Shown here: piece after piece, positions 10,538 to 21,340 of the stretch
Layout of the letters: each line of letters begins with the position of its first letter
How positions within the stretch are numbered: position 1 is the first letter of the stretch
DNA from: Clonostachys chloroleuca
Lineage: Eukaryota; Ascomycota; Sordariomycetes; Hypocreales; Bionectriaceae
Reading direction: 5' to 3'
DNA length: 64,000 bases
NCBI GenBank assembly: GCA_037952775.1
Contig: JBANAY010000003.1
Span: forward strand, 24,614,001-24,678,000
Notes under the pieces: generated by a model
Databases searched by the model: none
What the model was told of the DNA's origin: nothing
The model's input: the letters and a program-made list of their open reading frames with translations, nothing else
Made by a program: the position numbers and the translations under genes

Positions 10538-11770
10538 ATGCCTCCTGTTGGTGGTTTTCGAAGCGACACTGTAGATCAGATACGGCGATTCTTCGAAGAA
10601 GAAGCCAGAAATCCTCCCATCCCACGCCACTATGGAGACATACCCATCTCTTACGACGTGATAACTAGGGATTGGTTGACGGCCACCTTGGCCGGCGACT
10701 GTAAAGACACCGTGGTCAAGAACTTCACCCTTGGCCCGGAGGACAATGGATCGGCCAACAGACGCCGTATTGCGATGGAATGGGAGGGAGCTGATGCTGA
10801 CAAGCTTCCGACATCTGTTTTCTGCAAAGCAGCGCATTCCCTGGAGAATCGAATCATCCTGTCTGTCGGCGGGACTTACAGTGAGACCTGCTTCTACAAT
10901 GAGATCCGCCCTAAGATGGATATAGAGGCACCGTGGGCCTACTATGCCGGGTACAACCCCGAATCCTGGGCAGCCATCATCATGTTGAAAGACATGAGTG
11001 CTTCAACCACATTTTGCAACCACAAGACTGTTCTAAGCAAGGAACAATTCGCTGAGCAGGTTCAAATGCTTGCCAAGATACATGGAACATTTTACCGATC
11101 CAAGGGGCTCTTTTTTGAACGCCTTTGGGCCTATCGGCAAAGATTTCAGAATCTTATTAACGTTGGTATCGAGGGTGCTTGTCGTAACGGGTTTCGCGCG
11201 GCAAAGGGTGTTATCCCTGCGAGACTGTTCGAGAGAGAGGATGAGATTTGGCCGGCCACTTTAAAGTCAATTGAGCGCAATTATTCTCTTCCTCCCACCG
11301 TTGTCCATGGAGATGTCCACCTTGGTACGTTGTCGTTTGATTCTCGCCCGGACAATCCACTTCTGCAATTCCTAACAATGTTAACATTCATAGGGAACTG
11401 GTATATCACTCCAGAAGGCCACATGGGCATCACAGACTGGCAGGCTATGGCAAGAGGCCACTGGTCCCGTGATTTGGTATATGTCATGGGGACTGCTGTC
11501 CCTACCGAGTCTCGCAGGCTCTGGGAGAAAGAGATTGTTGAGCTCTATGTTGCTGAGCTGGAGAAAGCCGGCGGGCCCAAGACGTCAGTGGAGGAAGCAT
11601 GGCTCGAGCTTCGAAGGCAGTCGCTTGGCGCTTTGGCTTACTGGACTCTCACTCTGAAGCCTTCAGAGGCCATGCCTGACATGCAGACGGAGGCAGCATC
11701 GTTGGACTTTATCGGGCGCATTTGCGCGCTCATGCACGACCATGATGTGTTAGATGCGTTTGATTTCTAG
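10538..11770 (+). CDS. Aminoglycoside/ecdysteroid-kinase-like phosphotransferase
   Basis: Protein-kinase-fold small-molecule phosphotransferase; the substrate is unknown. The frame is open over 410 codons, but the catalytic loop shows a hidden 69-nt intron (11325-11393, GTACGT...CTAAC...TAG) that contains no stop and is a multiple of three. Removing it joins VVHGDVHLG to NWYITPEGHMGITDWQ, restoring the HGDxHxxN loop (His257, Asp259, Asn264) and the metal-binding Asp277 in TDWQ. The spliced protein is 387 aa (exons 10538-11324 and 11394-11770). The N-lobe includes SVFCKAA, a plausible ATP-lysine strand, and SETCFYNEI as the C-helix Glu. Retention would insert 23 residues into the active-site loop and probably kill activity. 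Fungal relatives are common but poorly characterised. Confidence 0.8.
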   Translation: MPPVGGFRSDTVDQIRRFFEEEARNPPIPRHYGDIPISYDVITRDWLTATLAGDCKDTVVKNFTLGPEDNGSANRRRIAMEWEGADADKLPTSVFCKAAHSLENRIILSVGGTYSETCFYNEIRPKMDIEAPWAYYAGYNPESWAAIIMLKDMSASTTFCNHKTVLSKEQFAEQVQMLAKIHGTFYRSKGLFFERLWAYRQRFQNLINVGIEGACRNGFRAAKGVIPARLFEREDEIWPATLKSIERNYSLPPTVVHGDVHLGTLSFDSRPDNPLLQFLTMLTFIGNWYITPEGHMGITDWQAMARGHWSRDLVYVMGTAVPTESRRLWEKEIVELYVAELEKAGGPKTSVEEAWLELRRQSLGALAYWTLTLKPSEAMPDMQTEAASLDFIGRICALMHDHDVLDAFDF

Positions 11771-14542
11771 GTTGCGACAAAACTTGGCCTGCCCTTCTTC
11801 ATGGCCAGGGCATGCCCATGTGGCGCATATCGAAGGATAACGACAATGATAAGCAATTTATACTGACAATGAAACCCTTCCATACCTCTCCCATGGCTAT
11901 TGTAGCAAGCTATCACTGGTATTTGTTTTTAGTGGGTGACAGCCATCGTGGCAACTCTAGGTAGTATCGCGGCACAGAGGCCAAACCTCAGATTATCACG
12001 AAGCTACATATCCTAATGGTTTGGTTTGTATACAATATCCTCGACATCTCCACGCATTACTGCCAATAACTACTCTTACGCCCTCACATTTGGCACCGTC
12101 GGCCGCACAGTCACCGAGAAAATTACGACTGGCTTAGGAATAAGCATCAAATGGAAGAGAGTGAGAGCAAAAAGAGAAAGGTTTCAAAAAAGCAAGTACT
12201 GCACATCGTATGCGGTCAGGCGTATATGTGCTTCCCGATACCATAAGTATATCTTTTCTATTATTTACTACCTAGGCTATATCGAATTTTGCAGTCTCTT
12301 TTTATTACTTTATATGTTTATCTTTAAGACTTAGTGTTGAATGCAGCCCTCTGATTGGTTGAGCGTTGCCCACACGTGACGACCGCTATCGCGATCCCGG
12401 GGTGATAAGAGAGATAATTAGCGATCGTTGTAGGCAGATTACAGCTAGCAATAACAACAGCTATCTCATACGAATTGATCCTATCTGGAACTCTAAGGCG
12501 CAGCCGTTAGACCCGGGTAGTGATTCAGAGAGAATCCTTCCAACACTTAGCTTTTATTATTAAATCTATAGAGTCATCATCGCCAATCAATTGGGAACCG
12601 CCACCTACTTCATACTATCGCTCCGAGGACTTCCCACTAACTTTCTTTCTTGTAGTTACATTGTGCCCGGCCTGGGAGATTTCGGCGACCGCTTCTATAC
12701 CATCTCATTAGTAAGAGGGGAGGAATACAGTCCCACTTTTCTGCTCCAACTTTGCAATGTTGGAGCAGTAAAGTGGGCCTACAGCATCTTGACTAGAGAA
12801 CGTGTATTTGGGACGATGAGCTAGCTTTCAGAAACAGCTCTGCTCGCTTAAGCCCATAGCCGAAACTATGCCCTGCATCCGGGAGTACAACAAGCTTGGC
12901 TGTATCCCATATTGCGAAGATACCGGAGTCGGGTTGGATTTGCCTTCTCTCCACAGGTCAAAGACTTTGACGCAGGCAAATGGTTTTACAATGCGAAGAC
13001 CTCTAAGGGATCGTGCGTTGTCTTCGACGATATTGCAACATTGCAAAACGGCGCTATCCATTGACGCCGACGATAGTTGTTCAGAGATGAAGTCATGGCC
13101 GTTTTCCTCTATGATACTAAAATAATATCTATCAATTAACAAACTAATTATCTTTTAAAAGTAGAATTATGAGAATAAGTGAGCTCTCTCCGATCAGCTA
13201 GCCCACTCTCAGAGCCCGGATCGAGCTCGCTACCACGATTGATGCAGACCACTGGTTCGTGCCAGGATATTATTATACTCGAATACCGCCCGACCCCTAA
13301 CGGGTCGCACTTGGCTATTTGCGTTATTTCTCATCATATTTTCCGCTCTGGTTGTCGCCTCAGAGCCACTGCCCTCACCAGCTGCATTCTGGATAGATGA
13401 GTTCCGCTGCTTTCGAATTGTTGCTTGAAACCCCCAAGAATCCTGGTGGACCACACTCTCCTCGCCTATCCTAATCTCTGGATCGCCGCGCTGGCCATGT
13501 CGTCTATGGTTTGGTGGTAATGCGTTCTGTTGCGCACGAGACCCGTCCCAAGTCAGGCTTAGAACGGGTCCCAAGGGTGAGCGGTTGCACAATATACATC
13601 TAACCAACGCATCCGCGACAGCTAACACCACCCCTCACATCAAACAAGACATGAATAGCTGAAATCCTTTTTTGAGATTTAAGTGACCCCCTAACTAGTC
13701 TGCCGCCGCTGGAGATCACTCGGTGGCAACCGAGGAGGGCTTGTTCTGAAATATACTCGTGGAAGACCAGAGACATCTGCTTCGACATCTAGAGATTCTA
13801 AATAGCATTATTAGAAAGATTAAATGCCAATCGGAACCGTTCAACGAACCATGGTCTGTATTTGGACGCTTCAAATAGAGCTTGACAACGGACACGATGA
13901 TGATAGCGGCGGATGGTATAGCTACCAGGACTCCAAAGAGAGAGATAAGTGCTTCGGTGGAGAGCGCCATGATCATATTTGCTATATTGAAGAGAGTCTT
14001 CATGTGAAATGGAAATTTAATTATTTGATACCCTCCTTGGGTACTCTTAGTTTGAGAAGAAAAGGGATGGTAGTAAGTGAGAGAGCTATGCAGTCATGCG
14101 GAGAAGCAAAGGGATACCAATGGTCTATGTCAGTCCAGCACGCGTTGAGGTGGGTGCAAGAAAGAAACAACGGGTGGAGCCTCAACCAGATTGAGAGACC
14201 AGACTGTGCAGCTAAGCCCCCCAGGAGTAAGCCGTGGCGATGTCCTTCGACCATCATTGGACATGCAAGCTCCGCATCTGCTACCTAGAGGAAAGAATAT
14301 CTGTAATATGTGATAATATATATGGATAGTTACTCGTTTTGTGAGGGACGTCAGCCTGGAAAACAACCCACTGCCCGAACTTCTCTGTCCGGGTCTCGCT
14401 GCTTAGTGCCGGATTATGTTCTTATACGGTTCGCCTTCGAAATAGGCAAATATTCTGCTACTAGCGACAGCTTCACTTCTTCCTAAGAGGTATGCGTCGA
14501 CGCCCATCCCAAGTCTACAGACGCTTGGGATGCCTAGGAGGA
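11771..14542. other. Long intergenic stretch with scattered non-coding remnants
   Basis: About 2.8 kb without a credible gene. Short open frames occur on both strands but lack family features. It contains one near-perfect inverted repeat (listed separately) and leads into a Tc1/mariner relic, so part of it may be old transposon-derived sequence. Confidence 0.5.
12732..12777. repeat. Near-perfect 19-bp inverted repeat (hairpin)
   Basis: Arms 12732-12750 and 12759-12777 are reverse complements except for one central T/T mismatch, around an 8-nt loop (TTTGCAAT). The arms read CCCACTTT-T-CTGCTCCAAC and GTTGGAGCAG-T-AAAGTGGG. No gene flanks it closely. It could be a fold-back/MITE end pair or a structured site. 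Confidence 0.75.
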
Positions 14543-14810
14543 ATGAATTCATTGGCCGAAGTGGCGGAGTGGCCTCCGCATAGCCCTGATCTTAATCCAA
14601 ATGAGAATCTGTGGTCTATCACAAAAGACCCTATAACTGACCTCCAGAACTACCTGACATACTGAAGAACGACACATTACTTCAAAGGCTCTGCGGAGTT
14701 GCTGTGGCTGTCAGCCGAAGGACCTGAACTGGAGATATTAGAAAGCCCTTATGAAATCAATAGATGAGCATTTGAGAGCCGTTATTCGCAAAACAAAGCT
14801 GGCAAACTAA
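14543..14810 (+). pseudogene. Tc1/mariner transposase relic (C-terminal part)
   Basis: Around 14564-14620 the frame reads AEWPPHSPDLNPNENLW, the hallmark block carrying the third acidic residue in Tc1/mariner DDE transposases (WPxxSPDLNPxExxW). A stop follows after about 20 more codons. In another frame, 14737-14810 reads ALMKSIDEHLRAVI followed by RKT, like the final helix of these enzymes. The N-terminal DNA-binding part and first two catalytic blocks are not visible, and I found no terminal inverted repeats, so this is a frameshifted fragment. Confidence 0.75.
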
Positions 14811-15416
14811 TAATCAATTGTACGAATTAAATGCCTTGCTTCTTAGGAATCTAGATGCATATAAATCTAATCAATTGAACCTTAATCAGTTGTGTTTTGG
14901 ATGAAACATGAAGTATCTTTGCGATGGTGGTCCTTGCGTTCGTTCTATGTTACCACCGTAGCTGTACTTGGACCAGAGCTGGGCTGATTTGGAAAGAGTC
15001 AAGTCAGGTTGGGAGGCGATCTGTTTCGTGATTGAAAAATGAGAAGGGAGCGATAGATATTCACAATTCGTACCTGCAAGACTATTGAGGCGACAATCCT
15101 GGATTACCCGTTACTGTTGGGTTTCTTCTACTAGATCACCACTTCCTAAAACCTCAGATCTCTATATTAATGCTTAAAGGCATCTAGACTAATTGTTAAT
15201 GTATAAGCCAATTGTTTTAAGCTACATGAACGCGACTATGACATAAACCCGACCGACTTCATAAGGTCGTATAATTAGATAGCTCGAAAAGCCACGTATG
15301 AGTTAGTAGGAATATTCAATAACCTTGTTTAGTTTGCCCGCATGGACTGATCCTATTTCGGTACCCTCAACTTGATACAACTACCGACTCTCTAGGTGTT
15401 TAAAGCTGCTGCCACT
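14811..15416. other. Intergenic, downstream of sugar transporter
   Basis: AT-rich spacer with no ORF support, between the Tc1 relic and the transporter stop codon. Confidence 0.5.
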
Positions 15417-17344
15417 CTAGCTTAGGAGACGGGCTTGCTCGTCATTCTGTTGGCTTCTGCCGGGCACCGATGACTGTAACTCGCTTTCTAAATCTTGTGC
15501 ATCACCGTCAAGGTCTTCGTTGTTGAGTATCGCAGTTCGGGGAGCGTCCCCGCCGAAGATCTCATCCATGTCCTCGAGAGCACGGCCTTTGGTTTCAGGA
15601 TAGAATAGCCAGACAATCTGTAATCCCAATAGTTAGCTAGATAATCAATCAACTGTCATCAAAGTTGAAATCTACCTACCGGAGCACATGCAAAGTTGAC
15701 GAGCATGAAGAAGAAGTAAATGCCACTTCCCCAGTGGGCCAGGCCCAAGGGCCAGATCTTGGAGACGAGGATGCTGCCAATGGACCCGCCGCTTGCGGCA
15801 AAGTTGAGGCCACGAGCCCGGACGGAGGTCGGGAAGATCTTTCCATAGTGAAGGGTCAGTATCTCAAAAACAGGAGGGCTCTGGTCTGACTGAACTCACC
15901 TCGCTGCTATACACCCAAGCTGCTGGGCCAAGGCCTAGGCTGTACCCCATGGCATAAACGAAGATGAAGATGATACAGACGACATCAGCCCCCTTGTTCA
16001 CATTCTTGGGATACGCAATTGGAAGAGCGCCGTTTATCTGTACCTCTAGTCAGTTCTCTTCTCCGAAGGATGGCTTGGGTTCAACTCACAAGCATAGCAA
16101 TAGCCATGATAAGCGAGCCCCCAACGAGACAGGCTCTCCTCCCAACGCGATCGATGATCCACATCTCAAGAATAGTCATGCCGATTTTGATGGTCATCTC
16201 AATGGCGCCGGCCATAAGTGCCAGCTGGGTGTCAAAGCCAAGGGCCTTGAGCAAGCTGGGAAGATAATACTTCATGACAGCAGCGCCGCACATTTGGGCT
16301 AGAAACTGAAGCAGGAACGCACGCCACAGGCGAGCGCGAAGGGGAGGCTCGCGAAAAAGCGAGAGCGAGAGGGCAAGTGATGAGCGCTTGAACCGGGGGC
16401 GAGAATCAACTTCTAGAGTGATGGCGTGTAGTTCTTGTGTGATGGCATCGGGAGGAACAGCGTCTTGACGGAGCCAGATGAGCACTCGACGGGCACGTTC
16501 GGTGTGACCCTTTTCGACAAGCCATCTAGGTCTATTGAATTATAAAGCAGGTTAGAGATTGATGAGCAGACTTCTTTCCATGAGATGAGGGGACTGATCT
16601 TACGTGTCTGGGCAGAAGGGGAGACCGGCGGCGAATATGGCGGCGGGCAGGAGCTGGATGAGGATCGAGATGCGCCAGCCCCAAGCTTTTCCAGAGGGCT
16701 CAGTCCAGAAGCTCATTCCATAACCGACCCTATGATCGTGCGTGTGAGCTGTGAAGAGGAGAAAGTGTGAATAGAGACAGATGTGGTGGCTGTATCTCAC
16801 CATAAGCCGCTGGCAAGACCAGCAATAAATCCAACGTGGTTGATGGTGACAAACTTGCCCCTCTCTTGGGCCGGGGATATTTCACTATGGTATGATGAGC
16901 CCATATCCTTTGATTGATCTAGTAAAGGGAAAGGGTGCATGGATACCTTTGGTAGAGAGGAACGGTGGTGCTGACAACACCAACTCCGAGTCCACAGCAA
17001 AACCTCCCGGCGGCCATGATCGCCAGGCTCTGGGACGAGGCCATGACGATGGCTCCAATAGCTAGGGCAAGGGTACCGCACAGGGCGGCATAGCGTCTGC
17101 CTAGCCAATCGGCGAGAGGGTGTGAGACGAAGAGGTAGGCGAGGAGGGTGCCCAGATAGTAGACGGCAGTGATGGTCCCCCGTGCGGAGGGATCAGGGTC
17201 TCGCATAGCAGAGCGCCATCCTGGGTGGACGAGGATGGAGGCCAGGATGCCAATGTTGTAGCCCCAGATGGAAGCGCCGACGGCCAGGTGCAAGCAGAGG
17301 CGGTAAAGCCTGGCGGTGCCGACGGGGAGAGAGGAGGGGATCAT
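15417..17344 (-). CDS. MFS sugar transporter (SP family), seven exons
   Basis: Twelve-helix sugar porter of the plasma membrane. On the minus strand the exons are 16947-17344, 16801-16884, 16604-16729, 16090-16531, 15900-16037, 15680-15838 and 15417-15617; all join in phase to 515 aa. Seen motifs include the first helix (GYNIGILASILV), the loop 2-3 signature DWLGRRYAALCG, GRFCCGLGVGVVSTTVPLYQSE (PESPR-like segment), the large central loop starting PRWLVEKGHTERAR, DRVGRRACLVGG (second half of the RxGRR repeat), and the C-terminal PETKGRALEDMDEIF, diagnostic of sugar porters. The tail is acidic and Gln/Ser-rich. Substrate cannot be fixed from sequence. The 5' upstream region (17345 on) has no partner gene nearby. 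Confidence 0.9.
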
Positions 17345-18720
17345 TTTCGCGGTGGATGAGGATTAGAACGGGCTGATGGCCACCATGTTCTCCCATCATC
17401 TACGCCAAGTTGTGGGATTGAACAATGTACATGGCTGCGGCCAGATGTGAGGAGGGGTCGGGCTCCACTGATGGCGGTCGGTCGGCAAGGGAGGGGGCCG
17501 TGACCAGAATCTCACCGAAGTAGTAGAATTTGTTTTTTGGAACCCATTGCTTGGGTGTAACGCTTCTGTCCTCAAGGAGGGAGTACGACCGATTGAGACA
17601 CCGTCACCCCCTGGTCACAGGAGCTGACACGCCGTGACGTACTCACACCACCCACCAACCGTGGCTGGGGCAATTCTGCACAATTCCCAATCATGTAACA
17701 TTTGATCAATAGCCATGTGCTCTTTAATTTTCTCGGGCAAAGCCCTCGTCTCTCCCGTTTGGATACAGCAAGGAATATAGCTGAAATCAAGCATACCTCC
17801 GGTATAAATAAGTGATATAGTAGACAGGTTTGGTTGGTAGTCTGCATAAAATGACTAGCTGACTCACAGGGCGAGATGTAGTGTACTCTGCCCTCGGCGG
17901 AAGTTGTTAAGGCAGCCAAGGTAGGTTCTAGGAGATAGAAATAAAACCGCTATATTAGTTTAATCTTCCTTGTATCGGGTCCTGCGACGTGCTGTTAGAT
18001 GAGCCTAATCTGAAGGTACGGCAAGCGAACCATGGGGTTCTAGAGAGCCAGGGACTACGGAATTGCGAAAGGCTATTTTTTTGATCAGCTCAAGGCGAGT
18101 GGTACAGAGAGGCCAAGGCGTTGCCGATGGGGCAAGGCAGGTTACCTAATGCCGGCCAAAGATCCGCTAGGGAAAGAATCCACTTCAATGATTGGTCGCG
18201 GACCTGGCGCCCGTAATCCTCGGGTGTGGTTGGAACGGAGCTGAATCCATCAAGACTGCTGGTGGGGCGTGCGTTGGATGACAACGAGATACCTACGGGA
18301 GCAATTTTTTTTGATTGAATGTACAATTGCACGCAACTGGCAGCCAGAGATACATCAGCCTAAGTCCTGCTAGGTACCCACAAACTTGCGATCGGAATCA
18401 CGTTTTATCCTGCACAAGGCTTGCGCACCCACCCTCCCTGGAACCATGCAATTGGAAGCATGGGATGGGAATTTTCTTGTGTGCTTCGGTACCACCTCTG
18501 TTCATCAGTCTGTGGTGGCCATGGAACATGAAAATTATCTATGTTATATAAATGCCATCCCCAAGCACTCTCCAGATGAAGGTGATATAAAACCACGCTC
18601 TACTACCTTTCCTTTCTTCATCCTTCGTCCTCCTCCCACCAACATTTCTCCTCCTGAACTAGGAGACTTTCGTGCCGTACTTGTATCCAACAATTTTATA
18701 CCCAACTCACATATTGAGCA
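17345..18720. other. Intergenic between transporter and small ORF
   Basis: No supported gene. Near its right end a TATAAAA element (18586-18592) and a CT-rich tract (about 18596-18650) look like the core promoter of the ORF starting at 18721. Confidence 0.5.
18586..18592 (+). promoter_or_regulatory. TATA-like element before the 18721 ORF
   Basis: TATAAAA followed by a pyrimidine-rich tract, 129 bp upstream of the ATG. Spacing is compatible with a fungal core promoter plus a short 5' UTR. Confidence 0.4.
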
Positions 18721-19113
18721 ATGTCTGGCAAGCCAATAGCCCAAGAGCCCAGTCACGGCGTCCAACATGCCTCTCCAATTCAGCAGTGGTTATCTCAGTC
18801 CATACTAGATGAGCCCTTCACTATGCTGCAAACCCCAGAAATGCAACAGAAGATGGCGGCACAACGTGGCGGCCTGAATACACGACTTGAAAGGCTCCGA
18901 GATGAAGTGTGCGTCATCAATACTAAATGTGCCACTTCACACAAGCCAACACCGCTGGTATCAGATACTGCGTCTCTCCAGGCCAATCCGGACAGTTCTT
19001 GGACGGATTTAGTTGCCGTCGGATCCCAATTCAATCATCAGAGCGACCTATCTTCCCGGAATATAAGCCTGTTAGACCTAGCCCCCGCAGATAATCCGCC
19101 AAGTTCCAAATGA
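18721..19113 (+). CDS. Hypothetical protein, 130 aa
   Basis: Single open frame, MSGKPIAQEPSHGVQ..., ending ADNPPSSK. It is mostly polar. A short amphipathic stretch with LxxRLERLRDEV near residues 50-65 could form a brief coiled coil. Two cysteines sit close together (CVINTKC). No signal peptide, membrane segment or known domain is visible. A TATA box and CT-rich region upstream and a good start context (GAGCAATGTC) favour a real gene. It lies just before the RIP-mutated block and has no obvious relation to neighbours. I do not recognise the family. Confidence 0.5.
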   Translation: MSGKPIAQEPSHGVQHASPIQQWLSQSILDEPFTMLQTPEMQQKMAAQRGGLNTRLERLRDEVCVINTKCATSHKPTPLVSDTASLQANPDSSWTDLVAVGSQFNHQSDLSSRNISLLDLAPADNPPSSK

Positions 19114-19615
19114 GACACAAGGCAGATGACACGCATATCCTTAAGTTTCACACAGCTGGCTGGGAGAAGACGCTAGACCCAATATGTTGCTGGCTCCATT
19201 GGAGCGGAAGTTCTACTGAGGCCGTTGCATGCTTGGAGTATTTTCTTGTATTGAACCAAAGAAGAATACTTATTGGCACGACTGCCCGAAGCAGCGTGAT
19301 TGAACGTAGGACTGGTATGGGTATGGGATACATGATCGCCTACATCTACATATCAAAACCTGTGTATCTTTGGCTTAAGCACATGATTAAATGATCATTT
19401 CGCGAGTGAACGCTTCGTTAACTTCCAAATTGCTTGGTTCTTCTTGTGTGATACAGGCACTTTCTCTGCGGTAAATCAGTATAGCCAATCACTTGTCCCT
19501 GGCTAAGATGTAAAACTTGGGCGTGGAATCATCGTCCTATTTTCTGTCAGGGATAAGGGTCGGTTCAAGGGAGTGAAGGGGTTATAAGTACATCGCAGGA
19601 GCCTAGCAGCAGTCT
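19114..19615. other. Spacer up to the AT-rich block
   Basis: No gene supported. Base composition is normal until about 19615, then drops sharply to nearly pure A/T. Confidence 0.5.
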
Positions 19616-20879
19616 AGCTACAGCTAGAGGGTTAAATAGATAGATTATATATCTTAGATAATAAGAATATAACTTCTATAAATAAAACTAAGCTCTTTTT
19701 AAATAATATAATAATAATATAAAAGATAACTAACTAATATAAATAAATAATTAGATTAATTTTATATATTATAGTAATTTTAAAACTAGATATAGTTTTT
19801 ATAATCTTTTAACTAGCTAGATTTATAACTAATTCTAGTTAATAATATTATAAAATAGTAAATTAAGTTTTAAATTATTTAAATACTACCTATTATCTTA
19901 CTCTATAATTTAGAAGAGGAAATAAATATAAAGTTTATAGTAATATATTATTTACTAATAATATATTTAATTATAAGAGTTTATAAACTTATATAATAAA
20001 ACTATTTAATAATCTAATTAGTTAATAAGCTAATAAGTAAAATATAGTTATAATATTAATAATAGAAACTAAATTATTATTATTCGTATAAATAGCTAAA
20101 AAAGAATTATTTTAAATAGAATTAATTTTAGAATTAGAAATTAAACTTAATAAGCTTAATTTATATTTTATATATAATAATTAATAAATAATTAGTATTT
20201 TTTAATAGCTATTTAAAAAGTTAGAAAATAAAATTAAAATATATAGATATTTATAACTACTAGTTAAAAGAGTATATTTAGAATAAAATAATTTATATTT
20301 CCTATAAATAAAGTATAAAATTAATTATTAATAATCTAATTAAATCTCTTTAAAAAGTCTAGTTCTAAGAAAACTATAAATAACTTAAGCTAATTAAAAT
20401 TAAAGAAAAAATTAAAAAAAAAAGAAAAAAAGATAAATTTAAAGAGAATCTAATAGAAAATATTATTATAGAACTATACTAATAAGAAGTATTTTATATA
20501 AATAAATATTAAAAGTAGTAAAATAAACTTTAATTCTAATTATAAGAACTATAGAGAGAGAGATTTTAATCTTAGAACTAGAAAGCTTAATATAAACTAA
20601 TAAAAGAAAATTTCTCTTTAAGAGCTAAAAGATCTATTAAAATAATTAAATTATACTTATTTAAAGAAAATAAAAATCTTTAGAGAAAGAGAATATATTA
20701 GTATAATATCTATATTAAACTACTTTAGCTATAATATAGTATTTTATTATAAACTACCCCTATATAACCTAGAGAACTTCCCTTAGTTATTATATAGTTA
20801 TATATACTATATAATATAGTTAATATTCTATATATTAATTATACTATTAATTAATTACTAATAATATATTCTATATTAA

Positions 20880-21120
20880 ATATATTACTCTAGTATATAT
20901 ATATATTTATTTTATTAAATAGAATACTTCTTTAGATAGTTATTAATAATATTATCTATATATCTATTATTACTAGTTCTATAATATTTATATATTAATA
21001 ATAACTTATATTATATAGCTATATAATAATCTGATTATACTACTCAGAATAATACTCTAATTAGTTTAACCCTAACTTACTCTAGACCCTATTCAGTATA
21101 AGTTAACTAACTATTATATA
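20880..21120 (+). repeat. Inverted duplicate of 28070-28311
   Basis: This stretch, including TTAGATAGTTATTAATAA and the downstream AATATTATCTATATAT run, reappears as reverse complement at about 28070-28311 with scattered transitions. The two copies face each other about 7 kb apart, suggesting the ends of one retroelement family inserted in opposite directions. Confidence 0.7.
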
Positions 21121-21340
21121 TTTCTTTTCTTTCTTATAGTACTTTAATTATAATTATTTTTTAAAATTAATATATAAGCTTTAAAACTATAGAATAAAAA
21201 TATGTATAGAGTTATTAGTTATAAAAGCTAAACTCTTAATCTCTTAGATATAGTTTAAAAAAAAGAATATTATTAAAATAATACTTTTAGAACTATAAAT
21301 ATTAATATTAACTATAAAATAAATATTAAATAAAAAAAAT

